This document shows, piece by piece, positions 34,742 to 45,087 of a stretch of DNA of 64,000 nucleotides. The stretch comes from Daejeonella sp. JGW-45 (GTDB lineage: Bacteria; Bacteroidota; Bacteroidia; Sphingobacteriales; Sphingobacteriaceae): the NCBI RefSeq assembly GCF_029360805.1, contig NZ_JARKNC010000003.1, positions 248,001 through 312,000 on the forward strand, read 5' to 3'. The translations under genes were made by a program, and so were the position numbers. The notes under the pieces are model-generated. The model had not been told where the DNA came from. It saw only the letters and a list, made by a program, of their open reading frames with translations, and did not search any database. Position 1 is the first letter of the stretch; every line of letters starts with the position of its first letter.

Positions 34742-37700
34742 TCAATTAACCTTTACAGACCTTAGTTTCGAGTCATTTATTCCCATGATGATCTGGTGAG
34801 AATTCTGAGATTTATTAGAGACCATTTGCATACTTCTTACATTACCACGAATATTCAAGCCGCTTTTCCATTGAGGTACGTATTCAAATTCGCCTTTACC
34901 TTTACCCATTATCATCGTGCCGTTACTTCCAGTGAATTGACCGAATTTGATCCGTGTCCAGGAATTATTACCTGCTAATACCAGATCTTTTTTGCCATCT
35001 CCATTAGCGTCAAATGATGCAATTGCATACACAGGAGCATATTGTGCTTCAACGGGAAGCTTCTTCAGTGTAAAACCCTTTCCTGTATTCTCCAAATAAA
35101 CGGTTTCAAGAATTTCTGATTTCAGCACTTTTGCATCCTTTAACTGCTCAGGCGTAAATAAGTCGGTAATAGTCGCTGTTGAATACTTATGATACTCCAG
35201 GAATTTCTTTTTCAGGCCTGGAAGCTGGTCTGTTATATCGTCCCTCGAAGCCGCCGGATAGGATGCGCCTCCATTGTAATAGCAGAAAATGGGATCTACA
35301 GAACCGTTTTCATCAAAATCTTTGAAATACAACTGTAAAGGTTCCTTCTCGCTCGCCCGGAATTGAGCATTTGTTCCGAGATTTCCAATGATCAGGTCTT
35401 TGTCGCCGTCGCCATCCATGTCATCCGCATGAATTTTATTCCACCAGCCGGTTGAAGCGAACTTAATATATGCTGACGAAGCGTCTGTAAGTTTGCCATT
35501 TTTATTCAAAAAGACTTTTACTGGCATCCATTCTCCCACCACTACCAGATCTTCTGTCTTATCATTGTCCACATCGATCCATAATGCATCCGTTACCATG
35601 CCTATATTCTTTATCGCCGGTGCGATCTTATTTGTCGCATCCGTATAATTTCCTTTGCCATCATTAATCAGGATCTTGCTCTCCGGCGTAGTTGGATACA
35701 TCCCCGGGACCAAACGTCCCCCAACGAAAATATCTATATCACCATCTGCATCGATATCAGCAGATTTCACACTTCCTGTACTGATCAGCATTTTTGGCAG
35801 ACTTGTTTTGCTCGCCGAAAAACCTCCTTTGCCGTCATTTATATAGATCCTGTCCTGCAAAAGAATATCATCCTTACCAAATTCATATCCGCCGCTGGCT
35901 ACATATAAATCTTTATCGCCGTCGCCGTCTACATCCAAAAATTCAGCGGCCGTATCTTCATACTGAGAATCGGCTGTAATTGCTGCCGATGGTTTAGCAG
36001 AAAAGCTCCCGATCGCTGTTTGCAGATAAACAGCTCCGGATTGCCCCGCTGCACCACCTACGAATATGTCATCCAGCCCGTCATGATTCAAATCTGCCTT
36101 TACTATACACGGCCCTTGTCTTGACAGGTAGTTAGGCAGCAGGGTCTGAACTGTAAAATCATTAAACTGATTTTCTATGTGAGTATAGTTTATAGTATTG
36201 GTGTTGGTGAAATATCTACCCGAAATAGATGCCGGAACGAATTTATCGCTCTGCCCGGCATCCTTCAAATCCAGCGAGACTGTCTGGTTTACTTTAAGAT
36301 TCCTTAACTTTTGAGTCTGATCATTTGGCCAGACTATTAAAATAGAATCAATAAGGTTGTTTTTTCCTACGCCAAAATTTAATACCGGATCTACAGAAGA
36401 TTGAAACCCACGCACAGGGATCTGCTCCTGGTAATATTTTTTATCCTTACAATATACCGTCACCTTAGATCCGATACCATAGGAATTCAGGGGATCACCT
36501 TTTAGCTTGATCTTAATGTAATTGTTTTTTCCAATCGTTTCACTATTATTCTTGTAGATGCCTGCGTAATCATTTGTATTGCTGACTATCAGGTCCATAT
36601 CGCCATCGTTGTCTAGATCAGCATACGCAGCACCTGCCGATATGCCTTCCTTGCTTAAGCCCCATTCAGAGTTCTTTTTTTCAAACCTGTCATTCCCCGT
36701 ATTACGGAAAATGTAATTAGGGGTAACGATAGTCGGCATTTTTTCAATAAAGTCTTTCACCGCGACCTCCTTTCCCTCCTGCCTTGCACGAATGGTTTGA
36801 TCCATTGTGTATCTTAGGAAGTCCATGTCAGTATAGTCCTTAACGTAACCATTCGTAACAAAGAGATCCTTATTGCCATCGTTATCGTAATCTGAAAACA
36901 AAGCAGCCCAGCTCCAGTCTGTGTTAGATATTCCGGCTAACTGGCCTATCTCAGAAAATGTGCCGTCCCCGTTATTTTTTTGCAGCATATTTCGACTGAA
37001 CTGGTAATAAAAGCCTTTTTGGAAAAGAAATTGCATCTTATCAAAATTTTCGGCACCTGAATGCATCTTTTGTGTCTGATTATCTTCAGGAAGCATATCC
37101 AGGGTAACAAGGTCTGGTAAAGCGTCGTTATTATAATCTGCAACGTCAGATCCCATAGAATACATCGATACCAGGCTCATACTTTCGGCGAGCTTATCAG
37201 TAAATGTACCATTGCCATTATTAATGAACAGGTAATCAGGTTCATTAAAATCATTGGACACGTAGATATCCGGCCAGTTATCATTATTGACATCAGATAT
37301 AGCAAGACCTAACCCAAAGGTGAGAACGTTAGAAGTTATTCCAGCTTTAGCACTGATATCGGTATAATAGCCATTATTATTTTGATATAGCTTATTAGCA
37401 AAATCCGGATTCTGCTGCTTTCTCAACTGAACATTCTCCTGCACACCCGTGGTGTATTTTTGCAGGGAGTGGTTAATAAGAAACATATCCAGGTCCCCGT
37501 CTTTATCATAATCAAAAAAAGAGGCCTGAGTGGAATAACCATGATCAGCAAGGCCATATTCTTCGGCTTTTTCCGTAAACGTCAGATCACCATTATTGAT
37601 AAATAGCAAGTTCTTCCTTCTTTCAGGATCAATGTCTGCCGAGCGACAAATATAAATGTCGAGAAAACCGTCCGCGTTAATATCAATCATTGTTGCACCA

Positions 37701-38035
37701 GTACACCACCCCTGCATACTGGCTATACCGCTTTTATCAGTTATATTTTCAAACTCAAAATTTCCTTTGTTGATATACAGACGATTTCTAACCATGTTAC
37801 CGGTAAAAAGCAAATCCTGAAGCCCATCATTATTAATATCACCAACTGCGACACCGGCGCCGTTATAGAAGTATGAATAGTTCATTACATTCAGTTCATC
37901 ACTCTCACGAAGCTTATTCGAGTAGTCAATCCCCGTATCATCTTCGTCCAATAAGGTAAAAAGTGTATCATTTTTACTGGCGCAGCCACTCAATGCAAGA
38001 CTCAAAAGAGCAGCAGCATAAATTTTTTTTAGCAT
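34742..38035 (-). CDS. FG-GAP/VCBS repeat lipoprotein with ASPIC/UnbV domain
   Basis: The 1097-residue protein has a lipoprotein signal (MLKKIYAAALLSLALSGC). I chose 38035 rather than 38083. Many calcium-binding FG-GAP motifs follow (DINNDGLQDLLFTGN, DINADGFLDIYI, DYDKDGDLDMFLINH, DVDGDGDKDLYVASG and more), forming two seven-bladed propellers. A middle ASPIC/UnbV domain (about 505-590: INYIKIKL-type strands, IPVRGFQSSVDPVLNFGVG) separates them. Such proteins are surface-exposed and often sit beside SusCD pairs, probably to bind or present substrate. It lies downstream of SusCD but behind a terminator, so it has its own promoter. Confidence 0.92.
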   Translation of the reverse strand: MLKKIYAAALLSLALSGCASKNDTLFTLLDEDDTGIDYSNKLRESDELNVMNYSYFYNGAGVAVGDINNDGLQDLLFTGNMVRNRLYINKGNFEFENITDKSGIASMQGWCTGATMIDINADGFLDIYICRSADIDPERRKNLLFINNGDLTFTEKAEEYGLADHGYSTQASFFDYDKDGDLDMFLINHSLQKYTTGVQENVQLRKQQNPDFANKLYQNNNGYYTDISAKAGITSNVLTFGLGLAISDVNNDNWPDIYVSNDFNEPDYLFINNGNGTFTDKLAESMSLVSMYSMGSDVADYNNDALPDLVTLDMLPEDNQTQKMHSGAENFDKMQFLFQKGFYYQFSRNMLQKNNGDGTFSEIGQLAGISNTDWSWAALFSDYDNDGNKDLFVTNGYVKDYTDMDFLRYTMDQTIRARQEGKEVAVKDFIEKMPTIVTPNYIFRNTGNDRFEKKNSEWGLSKEGISAGAAYADLDNDGDMDLIVSNTNDYAGIYKNNSETIGKNNYIKIKLKGDPLNSYGIGSKVTVYCKDKKYYQEQIPVRGFQSSVDPVLNFGVGKNNLIDSILIVWPNDQTQKLRNLKVNQTVSLDLKDAGQSDKFVPASISGRYFTNTNTINYTHIENQFNDFTVQTLLPNYLSRQGPCIVKADLNHDGLDDIFVGGAAGQSGAVYLQTAIGSFSAKPSAAITADSQYEDTAAEFLDVDGDGDKDLYVASGGYEFGKDDILLQDRIYINDGKGGFSASKTSLPKMLISTGSVKSADIDADGDIDIFVGGRLVPGMYPTTPESKILINDGKGNYTDATNKIAPAIKNIGMVTDALWIDVDNDKTEDLVVVGEWMPVKVFLNKNGKLTDASSAYIKFASTGWWNKIHADDMDGDGDKDLIIGNLGTNAQFRASEKEPLQLYFKDFDENGSVDPIFCYYNGGASYPAASRDDITDQLPGLKKKFLEYHKYSTATITDLFTPEQLKDAKVLKSEILETVYLENTGKGFTLKKLPVEAQYAPVYAIASFDANGDGKKDLVLAGNNSWTRIKFGQFTGSNGTMIMGKGKGEFEYVPQWKSGLNIRGNVRSMQMVSNKSQNSHQIIMGINDSKLRSVKVN

Positions 38036-38232
38036 GTTAACGTATTTTATCAGGCACGGATCATTGAAAATTATTTCTGTCAATTGTACAGCATAAAATT
38101 CTGAATTATAAGTATTTCAGAATAAAAAACTTTGATAGGAAGGAATAATAGGTCCCAGTCAAAAATTACTGTGCGTTCACAGTGAACCATTAAATATAAA
38201 AAATATCTGGGTAAAGAATATCTTTTGAGAAC

Positions 38233-38251
38233 ATAATATTCAGAATATTAT
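38233..38251. promoter_or_regulatory. 19-bp perfect palindrome upstream of the FG-GAP gene
   Basis: The arms ATAATATTC and GAATATTAT surround a single A (38233-38251). A second small inverted repeat, ACTGTG-CGTT-CACAGT, lies at 38168-38183. Both sit in the 340-base gap between the susD terminator and the FG-GAP start. They are candidate operator sites. No TAnnTTTG promoter box was found on the minus strand here. Confidence 0.45.
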
Positions 38252-38321
38252 TGCAAATGATCCCAGGTTCTATCTCATAGGTAAAATACCAGATAAACGG
38301 TTATTTTAAACTATTGTCAAT

Positions 38322-38354
38322 AAAAAAGGCCTCCCTGAAATTCAGGAAGGCCTT
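38322..38354 (-). terminator. Terminator of the first SusCD operon
   Basis: The arms GGCCTCCCTGAA (38328-38339) and TTCAGGAAGGCC (38341-38352) pair along 12 bases with one mismatch. The minus-strand hairpin is followed by six T (38322-38327). It lies 22 bases beyond the susD stop codon. Confidence 0.9.
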
Positions 38355-38375
38355 CACTTTCGATATTATAATTGA

Positions 38376-39926
38376 TTATTTATTCCACCATAAACGGGTA
38401 GCTTCATTATCAGGACCACCAAGTTTTGCAACTCCGGTTGCAACACCACCCGGGTTTGTCTGGCTTTCGCCAATAGTGTACGGTACACGACGAATAACCT
38501 GATCCTTGGTTACAACTGCACTCTCAGAGTTCATTACAGGGTATAACTTAGGGAAACCGGTACGGCGATATTCAGCCCATGCCTCTACTCCATTGGGCCA
38601 CAAAGCAAGCCATTTCTGAGTGTGGATCTGCTCCAATTGTCTTGCAGCGTTTGTAGTCCAGGCAACCGGAAGGTCGGTTAATGCAGGTGAAACTACAGCG
38701 CCTGTTACAGCGATAGGAGTTTTCGTGCTCGCAGTGTATGCAGCTATTGCAGCCGGATCTGAGATACCCCATTGTTTCAGGGAAGTCTCGATACCTTTCT
38801 CATAGAAAGATTTGGCAGTACCAGCGCCCATGTTCCATCCTTTCAATACGCCCTCTGCTCTCAGGAACCAGCTTTCTGCAGCCATCATAACCTCAAATGG
38901 ATTGGTATTCTGATTTGCTGGTAAAAACCTGTCAGCTACGTTTGACAATTTTGTATTTTGATTCTCTGGCAAACCTAACTGTACCTGAGTATATCCGTTA
39001 CGGATACCCTTAAAGGTTGCAGTTGTTCCCTCAATAGGAGCATAAAACTTAGAAAGACGCGGATCTTCGTAACCCGTTAACACGGATTCCATTGCAGCGC
39101 TCATACGGAACTCATTCCATGCCGTTGCCTGATTGAAACTGTTGATGTTATTGGCAGTAGTTTTCAGGTAAGCATCGTGAGCATTGGTTTCCATAACACC
39201 ACCGGCTATCGCAGCCTCAGCATTTGTCTTTGCCAATGCAGGCTCTACTCCTGAGATACGGATAGCGATACGAAGGCGTAAAGAGTTAGCAAACCGTATC
39301 CACTTATCTACATCACCTGCAAAGATCAGATCATTAGTTCCAAGAAGATTTTTTCCCTTGTATGCCTGCAGGTCAGCAGTTGCTTTAGCCAACTGTACCA
39401 GGAAGTCCTTATAAATAACATCCTGAGCATCATAATCCACTTGCTTTAGGCCATTACCTACAGCTGAATAAGGAATTGGTCCCCAATAATCAGTCATTGG
39501 CTGAAAGATCTTAACTTTCCAGATATTGGCCATGGCGTAAATTCCAGGATTTTCAGCTACACCACCCGGTTTAGTGTTTTCCAACACCCCCAACAATGGA
39601 TTTACACCATTATTGTAAAAGTTATTGAATGCACCATTCAACCAGTTACCAACCATTACGTAACGGTCAGAGTTGAAGTTCTGAGCGATATTGCCATAAT
39701 ACTGGGCGTATAAATCGCCAAATAAACTCTGAAAGGTCTGCCATGAAAACAGGATCCCCCTGTGCTGAGTGGCTGCGAATGCATTACCAACAGCTGATGC
39801 GTCAAGCTCTGTTAACCTGGTTTTATCAGTATTGTATTCCTCAAACTTGTCGGTACAAGAAGAAATACCAATAGCTGTAACCAGGACCAAGGTTGAAGCA
39901 ACGATATATAATCTATATTTTTTCAT
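38376..39926 (-). CDS. SusD/RagB-family outer-membrane lipoprotein (first pair)
   Basis: The 516-residue protein has a lipoprotein signal (TAIGISSCTD, Cys near 24). It shows the helical SusD-like layout with IWKVKIFQPMTDYWGPIPYS, WIRFANSLRLRIAIRIS, ESWFLRAEGVLKGW and a C-terminal QLEQIHTQKWLALWPNGVEAWAEYRRTGFP. This is the SusD-like group 2 (PF12771-type) variety. It acts as the lid that captures substrate over the SusC barrel. The stop of the SusC gene lies 20 bases upstream, so the two are co-transcribed. A terminator follows. Confidence 0.95.
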   Translation of the reverse strand: MKKYRLYIVASTLVLVTAIGISSCTDKFEEYNTDKTRLTELDASAVGNAFAATQHRGILFSWQTFQSLFGDLYAQYYGNIAQNFNSDRYVMVGNWLNGAFNNFYNNGVNPLLGVLENTKPGGVAENPGIYAMANIWKVKIFQPMTDYWGPIPYSAVGNGLKQVDYDAQDVIYKDFLVQLAKATADLQAYKGKNLLGTNDLIFAGDVDKWIRFANSLRLRIAIRISGVEPALAKTNAEAAIAGGVMETNAHDAYLKTTANNINSFNQATAWNEFRMSAAMESVLTGYEDPRLSKFYAPIEGTTATFKGIRNGYTQVQLGLPENQNTKLSNVADRFLPANQNTNPFEVMMAAESWFLRAEGVLKGWNMGAGTAKSFYEKGIETSLKQWGISDPAAIAAYTASTKTPIAVTGAVVSPALTDLPVAWTTNAARQLEQIHTQKWLALWPNGVEAWAEYRRTGFPKLYPVMNSESAVVTKDQVIRRVPYTIGESQTNPGGVATGVAKLGGPDNEATRLWWNK

Positions 39927-39946
39927 AATTTATAATTTTTTAATAA

Positions 39947-42900
39947 TTAAAACGATAAGTTTAAGTTTAAACCGATCTGGCGGGTTGTAGGCAGGGAGAA
40001 TCCTTCCTGACCAACGGACGTGTTAGTAGAACCTGCTGTAGATTCAGGGTCGAAACCTTTGGCTTTATTTACGATGAAGAATAAGTTACGACCTACTAAA
40101 GAAACAGAAGCTGCCTGGAATGGAGCTTTGTTAAATAGATTTTTTGGTATTGAATAACTTAAAGAAGCTTCGCGTAAACGAACGTTTGTAGCGTCATAAG
40201 CCCAAACTTCACCTACCGGAGTATTACGTCCACCTACAAATTTCCAGTATGCCTCGGCAGTTGTCGGAACTGTATTAGCTGCTCCGGCTGCGGTTACACC
40301 AGGGAAGATCATAGAGCTTCTTCCAGCTAATGTTTCGGCTACCTGACCATCAGAGTAGATAATTGCATTCGTGAATGAAGTAACCGTACCACCAACACGG
40401 GCTGTAATTAAAGCGCTTAGGCTAAATCTCTTGAAGTTAAATGAATTGCTTATACCTCCGGTCCAGTCAGGACGTGAATTACCGATATCAACAGTAGTAC
40501 CTGGGGTGATCAACGGTAAACCGTTTGGCCCCACTAATATACTTCCGCTGGCATTGCGTTGATAACCTCTGCTATACATCTGACCCAACGGTTGTCCTTC
40601 AACAGCACGCTGGAATACCATGAAATCCTGAGTTAAGTTCAAGGTTTTCAAAGTTGGAGACAACTCAACTAACTTATTAATGTTTCTGGCGAAGTTTACG
40701 TCAATATTCCAACGGAAATCATTTTTAGCAATAGGCGTTCCATTCAGGGTTAATTCAATACCCTTGTTGTTTACTAAACCAGCGTTAACATACTCTGAGC
40801 TCCATCCTGAAGCAGGAGGAAGAGAAACAGTAAATAATTGGTTTTTAGAATCAGAATTATAGAAACCTAAATCAAATCCAAAACGATCGTTAAAGAATTT
40901 AGCTTCTAAACCAATCTCCATTGCCGTTGTTAATTCAGGCTTCAATTCAGGGAATGGTTTTACACCATTTCTGCTAATGAAACCGCCGTTACCGCCAGCC
41001 GCAAAGTTATATAACTGGGTTGTAAGGAATGCAGCAGCATCGTTACCGGTAGTTGCATAAGAACCTCTCAGCTTAGCAAACGAAACTGCACTTGGTAAAG
41101 TGAAGATGTTGGAAAGTATTGCTGAAAAACCTCCTGAACCAAACAGATAAGACTGGTTTTGTTTCGGCAAGGTAGATGACCAGTCATTACGAACTGAACC
41201 AGAGATTGTAATTGCATTTTTGTAAGTGAAATCGGCAGTTGCAAAAACACCTTGTTTTTCTGTGGCAACAAATGAGTAACCATCTGTTGGACCACGACCA
41301 TTGGATGGAATAAATAAGTTATCCCTGTTTAGTCCATTAGTATTGGTTGAACGGAATGTCCTGTCAACGTGCTGAAGACTCGCACCGAAAGTTGCATCAA
41401 CAGTCAGATCTTCCAGAATGTTCTTTTTGTAGATACCAATGAAGTCAAAGTTAGTTTCAGTAACGTCCCTGTTTTCAGTTACGTAGTTACCAAAATCAGC
41501 GATAGTATAGGTATTGTTGTACCATTTACCCTCGAAAGCATCAATTGTTTTATCAATACCTACACGTCCCATTAAACTCAATCCGGGAGTAACCTGGTAA
41601 GTTAATGATCCAAAACCCATAACGCGATCCCTGATGTCATCAGAAATGATACGGTTTTTAGTCCAGAACGGATTTTCACCGCCATTAGATCCAGGATTCC
41701 AATAGTTCTGCATTAATTTACCTGTTGAAGGGTCAATGTAATCGAATTTTTTAGCCTGTTCCAAAGAGATGTTACGTGGAATACGTAAGATGTGACGCTG
41801 GTTATTCTGGTAGGCCTCACCCGTGTATTGCCTGTTGTCAATATCTTGTTTAAGATAAGTAACTTTCGAATCGTAAGATATTTTAGGGCTTACTTTTCCG
41901 GTAATACGCAGGTTAAGATTGTTTCTAACCAACTTGTTATTGTCAATGATACCGGTCGCATCTACCCTGGTGTATGCGAAATAAGTCTGAGCTTTTTCGT
42001 TACCGCCTGTGAATGCTAAAGTATTTGACAATTGCTTTCCTGTAGAATAGAAATCCCTGTAGTTATTCGGCTGAGGAGTCATGTTATAGGTTTTACCAGC
42101 ATCTGCAGGATCATTTCCCCACAAAGCTACTGACTGGCCTGTCATTTTCGGACCCCATGAGCCTTCCTGAGCTCTGTTATAAACTCCAGCGGCACCCTGA
42201 CCATACTCATTCTGGAAGTCATAAAGCTCCATCATCTGCTCAATTTGAGAAGAGCTGTTGAAAGAAACCCCTGAACCTGCCTGCGCACTGCCTTTTTTGG
42301 TAGTGATCAATAACGCACCGTTTGCAGCACGTGAACCGTAAAGTGCAGTTGCAGAAGCTCCTCTCAGTACAGTCATAGACTCGATGTTATCAGGGTTGAT
42401 GCTGGATAATCCATCACCACCATCACGGCCACCGTTACCGGTACCAGGACTGTAATTCGAGTTATCCATTGGAACACCATCGACAACGATCAATGCTCCG
42501 TTGTTACCTGTGATTGAACGGTCTCCTCTCAATACAACGCGGGTTGAACCGCCAAGACCTGAAGAAGTACCGGCAACATCAAGACCGGCAACACGGCCGA
42601 TCAAAGATTTACCAACATTTAACTCTCTGGCTTTTTGGAAATTATCAGTATTGACCTTTTGAGTTGCATAACTCAGGACCCTCTGATCTTTTGTAATACC
42701 CAAAGCTGTAACAATTACTCCTTCAAGTAGCTTTGAATCAGATTCAAGACGAACATTTAAATTTGTCCGTCCGTTAACTGAAACAGTCTGACTTGTAAAT
42801 CCAATGTAGGTAAAGACCAGTGATGCATTGGATGGTACAGAAATTGTAAAATTACCGCTTGCATCAGTACTTGTACCTTGGTTAGATCCACTCACTTTGA

Positions 42901-43027
42901 CGCTTACGCCGGGAAGCGGCAGGTTGTCCGAGTCAGTAACCTTTCCGGTTACACTGACATTCTGCGCAAACGCATAGGTCTGGCAAAGTAGCAGTAACAC
43001 GATTAGTTTGTAAATTTTTTTCATCAT
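39947..43027 (-). CDS. SusC/RagA-family TonB-dependent outer-membrane transporter (first pair)
   Basis: The 1026-residue protein has a Sec signal (MMKKIYKLIVLLLLCQTYAFAQ), a carboxypeptidase-regulatory-like domain (about 23-100), a plug domain (about 110-240, with VLRGASATALYGSRAANGALLITTKKG in two parts) and a 22-strand barrel ending NLNLSF with the terminal Phe. It takes up a nutrient across the outer membrane with energy from TonB. Its first 110 residues are nearly identical to those of the second SusC (45.1-48.1 kb), while the rest diverges. The 449-base leader holds only a terminator of the upstream pair and AT-rich DNA. Confidence 0.96.
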   Translation of the reverse strand: MMKKIYKLIVLLLLCQTYAFAQNVSVTGKVTDSDNLPLPGVSVKVSGSNQGTSTDASGNFTISVPSNASLVFTYIGFTSQTVSVNGRTNLNVRLESDSKLLEGVIVTALGITKDQRVLSYATQKVNTDNFQKARELNVGKSLIGRVAGLDVAGTSSGLGGSTRVVLRGDRSITGNNGALIVVDGVPMDNSNYSPGTGNGGRDGGDGLSSINPDNIESMTVLRGASATALYGSRAANGALLITTKKGSAQAGSGVSFNSSSQIEQMMELYDFQNEYGQGAAGVYNRAQEGSWGPKMTGQSVALWGNDPADAGKTYNMTPQPNNYRDFYSTGKQLSNTLAFTGGNEKAQTYFAYTRVDATGIIDNNKLVRNNLNLRITGKVSPKISYDSKVTYLKQDIDNRQYTGEAYQNNQRHILRIPRNISLEQAKKFDYIDPSTGKLMQNYWNPGSNGGENPFWTKNRIISDDIRDRVMGFGSLTYQVTPGLSLMGRVGIDKTIDAFEGKWYNNTYTIADFGNYVTENRDVTETNFDFIGIYKKNILEDLTVDATFGASLQHVDRTFRSTNTNGLNRDNLFIPSNGRGPTDGYSFVATEKQGVFATADFTYKNAITISGSVRNDWSSTLPKQNQSYLFGSGGFSAILSNIFTLPSAVSFAKLRGSYATTGNDAAAFLTTQLYNFAAGGNGGFISRNGVKPFPELKPELTTAMEIGLEAKFFNDRFGFDLGFYNSDSKNQLFTVSLPPASGWSSEYVNAGLVNNKGIELTLNGTPIAKNDFRWNIDVNFARNINKLVELSPTLKTLNLTQDFMVFQRAVEGQPLGQMYSRGYQRNASGSILVGPNGLPLITPGTTVDIGNSRPDWTGGISNSFNFKRFSLSALITARVGGTVTSFTNAIIYSDGQVAETLAGRSSMIFPGVTAAGAANTVPTTAEAYWKFVGGRNTPVGEVWAYDATNVRLREASLSYSIPKNLFNKAPFQAASVSLVGRNLFFIVNKAKGFDPESTAGSTNTSVGQEGFSLPTTRQIGLNLNLSF

Positions 43028-43423
43028 AAAACTTTTTTTGTGTTTAGGTATAAAAAACTATTTGTTTGCTCTAATTTTTACATAAAACTCATATTATCTT
43101 ACATAAATATTAGGCATTCCTAAATTAAACATTTATTTAATTATGCCAAATATTTACAAAAGTCCCTGAATGTTCAGGCCTTTAACCTCGATCATGTTTG
43201 TATGTAATTGATTATAAATAAATTAATGAAACTTGTAAGAATAAAAATCCGCCACATTTTTTTATGCAGATCGCCGAAAATCGCTAACTGAATTTTTACA
43301 GTAACAATTTAACGACATATTTGCTATTGCGATCTTCAAAAACTGCGAGTTTTTATCGGCTGCGGCGCGCCGCCCGGATGCCGGATAATTGCTAATTATT
43401 TATATAAAAAAAACTGCGAAAAC

Positions 43424-43455
43424 AAAAAAGCACCCCCTTTCAGGAGTGCTTTTTA
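43424..43455 (-). terminator. Terminator of the second SusCD operon
   Basis: The arms AAAAAGCACCCC (43425-43436) and GGAGTGCTTTTT (43443-43454) pair with one G-T/C mismatch. A-rich DNA on the plus side gives a T-run on the minus strand. It lies 22 bases past the susD stop. The rest of 43028-43423 is AT-rich leader with a GCGGCGCGCCGC palindrome at about 43363-43374. Confidence 0.8.
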
Positions 43456-43476
43456 CAATACAAAATTTACCGGGAA

Positions 43477-45066
43477 TTACTTCATCCAGTAAAATTTAAT
43501 ATCCGGTTCATCTTTTCCTTGAAGATACGCTGTAACAGCTGCATCATAAGCAGCTTTACTTGAACTTGCTACAAGGTTAGGATAAGTCAAACGCTTAATA
43601 AACGTTCCTTTTGGAAGTCTTGGGTTCGTAGGGAACGCAATTGCGTACTGTGCAGGGTATCCAGTTCTTCTGAACTCTGACCATGCTTCAGTTCCTTCAG
43701 GAAATAAAGCGATCCATTTTTGAGTGATGATCTTTTCGAGCTTATTGTCGAAACTACCCGCTTCATCCCATTTTACCGTATTGCTTGTTAATGGCTCGCT
43801 GTTTAATGAAGCGTTAGCAGGATCAACATACGCCGCCTGGGTTGAAGTGCTGTTCAGGTAAGCATCCACACCACCGGCACCATTTAATGTGAACGAAGCT
43901 CTTATCCCTTCTTCGTACAAAGATTGAGCAGTTCCGCCCACATTCCAACCTCTTAATGCACCCTCAGCTTTAAGGAAATAGCTTTCAGCGCCATCAACGA
44001 TCTTTACAGGTGCAAACTCAGCAACCTTGAATGTAGAATAATTGATGTATGGTTTTTTATCAGCTGGTTTTTCAATTCCCGGTCTGATTCCTCTGAAGGT
44101 ACCGGCTATTGGTGCATGCGTTGCAGGATTAGCATATACTGCTAAACGGCTGTCTTTGAAACCATCAAGGTACGTAATGATAGCTGCAGACATCCGGGTA
44201 TCAGACCATGCATTTGTCATGGTGAAATAAGGATTCACTGCAGTTGCGGAAGCTGCAACCTGGAAAGAGCCAGTGGATAGGTCCATTACACCACCATTAG
44301 CAGGCAATAAAGCTTTGTCAGCCTCAGCCTTTCCTTTAGCAGGATCAACCACCGAAATACGCATTGCCATACGTAATCTGATGGTGTTTGCAAGCTTTAC
44401 CCATTTCAGATAGTCACCCTTAAAAGTCGATCTGTCCCATTTCGCGAAACGCTTGGTATCAGCTGCCGGATCAGCTTTCTCTGCTGCCAAAAGTGCTGCA
44501 ACAGCTTTTTCCAGGTCAGCAAAAATACCTGCATAAACTTCTGCAGGAGAGTCAAACTTAGGCTCTGCGGTGTTACCGAACTTAGAGTACGGGTAAGGGC
44601 CGAAAGTATCAGTAAGCCTTTGACCAGCCATCCCTTTAAGGATCAGACCGATGGCATACAGATCCGGATATTTTACATCATATCCTTTTTTCTGCATAGT
44701 CAACCAGTTGTTCATTACATTGTTTGTGCTGGCATCGTATGAACCTGCCCAGATACCTTTGGTTGAGTAGGTCATGGTATTTACATTACCGATGAAAGCT
44801 GTCGGAGCTTCAAGGTAACCTGCATATGACTCGGCCTGAAGATTCTGCTGGGTCTGAACACCCGTTCCTGTAACCACGATATTGTTCATCATGATTGGTA
44901 ACAAAAACGCAGCCTCGGCACCGTCCTTGGCAAGGTCGGCATCAGAGATACGGCCTTTATCCACATTTAACCCCTCAAAGTCGTCCGTACATGCAGGAGC
45001 AGCAAGGGTTAACAAGCCCAGGCAAAGGAGCTTGAAATTGTTTTTATTAATATATTTCATCTTCAT
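43477..45066 (-). CDS. SusD/RagB-family outer-membrane lipoprotein (second pair)
   Basis: The 529-residue protein has a lipoprotein signal (LTLAAPACTDD, Cys near 26). Conserved SusD-like segments are AIGLILKGMAGQRLTDTFGPYPYS, YLKWVKLANTIRLRMAMRIS, ESYFLKAEGALRGWNVGG and KLEKIITQKWIALFPEGTEAWSEFRRTGYP. It is the same SusD-like group as the first pair and is only moderately similar outside these blocks. It lies 21 bases after its SusC partner. The ligand is unknown. Confidence 0.95.
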   Translation of the reverse strand: MKMKYINKNNFKLLCLGLLTLAAPACTDDFEGLNVDKGRISDADLAKDGAEAAFLLPIMMNNIVVTGTGVQTQQNLQAESYAGYLEAPTAFIGNVNTMTYSTKGIWAGSYDASTNNVMNNWLTMQKKGYDVKYPDLYAIGLILKGMAGQRLTDTFGPYPYSKFGNTAEPKFDSPAEVYAGIFADLEKAVAALLAAEKADPAADTKRFAKWDRSTFKGDYLKWVKLANTIRLRMAMRISVVDPAKGKAEADKALLPANGGVMDLSTGSFQVAASATAVNPYFTMTNAWSDTRMSAAIITYLDGFKDSRLAVYANPATHAPIAGTFRGIRPGIEKPADKKPYINYSTFKVAEFAPVKIVDGAESYFLKAEGALRGWNVGGTAQSLYEEGIRASFTLNGAGGVDAYLNSTSTQAAYVDPANASLNSEPLTSNTVKWDEAGSFDNKLEKIITQKWIALFPEGTEAWSEFRRTGYPAQYAIAFPTNPRLPKGTFIKRLTYPNLVASSSKAAYDAAVTAYLQGKDEPDIKFYWMK

Positions 45067-45087
45067 ATTATATATGTTATATGGGTA

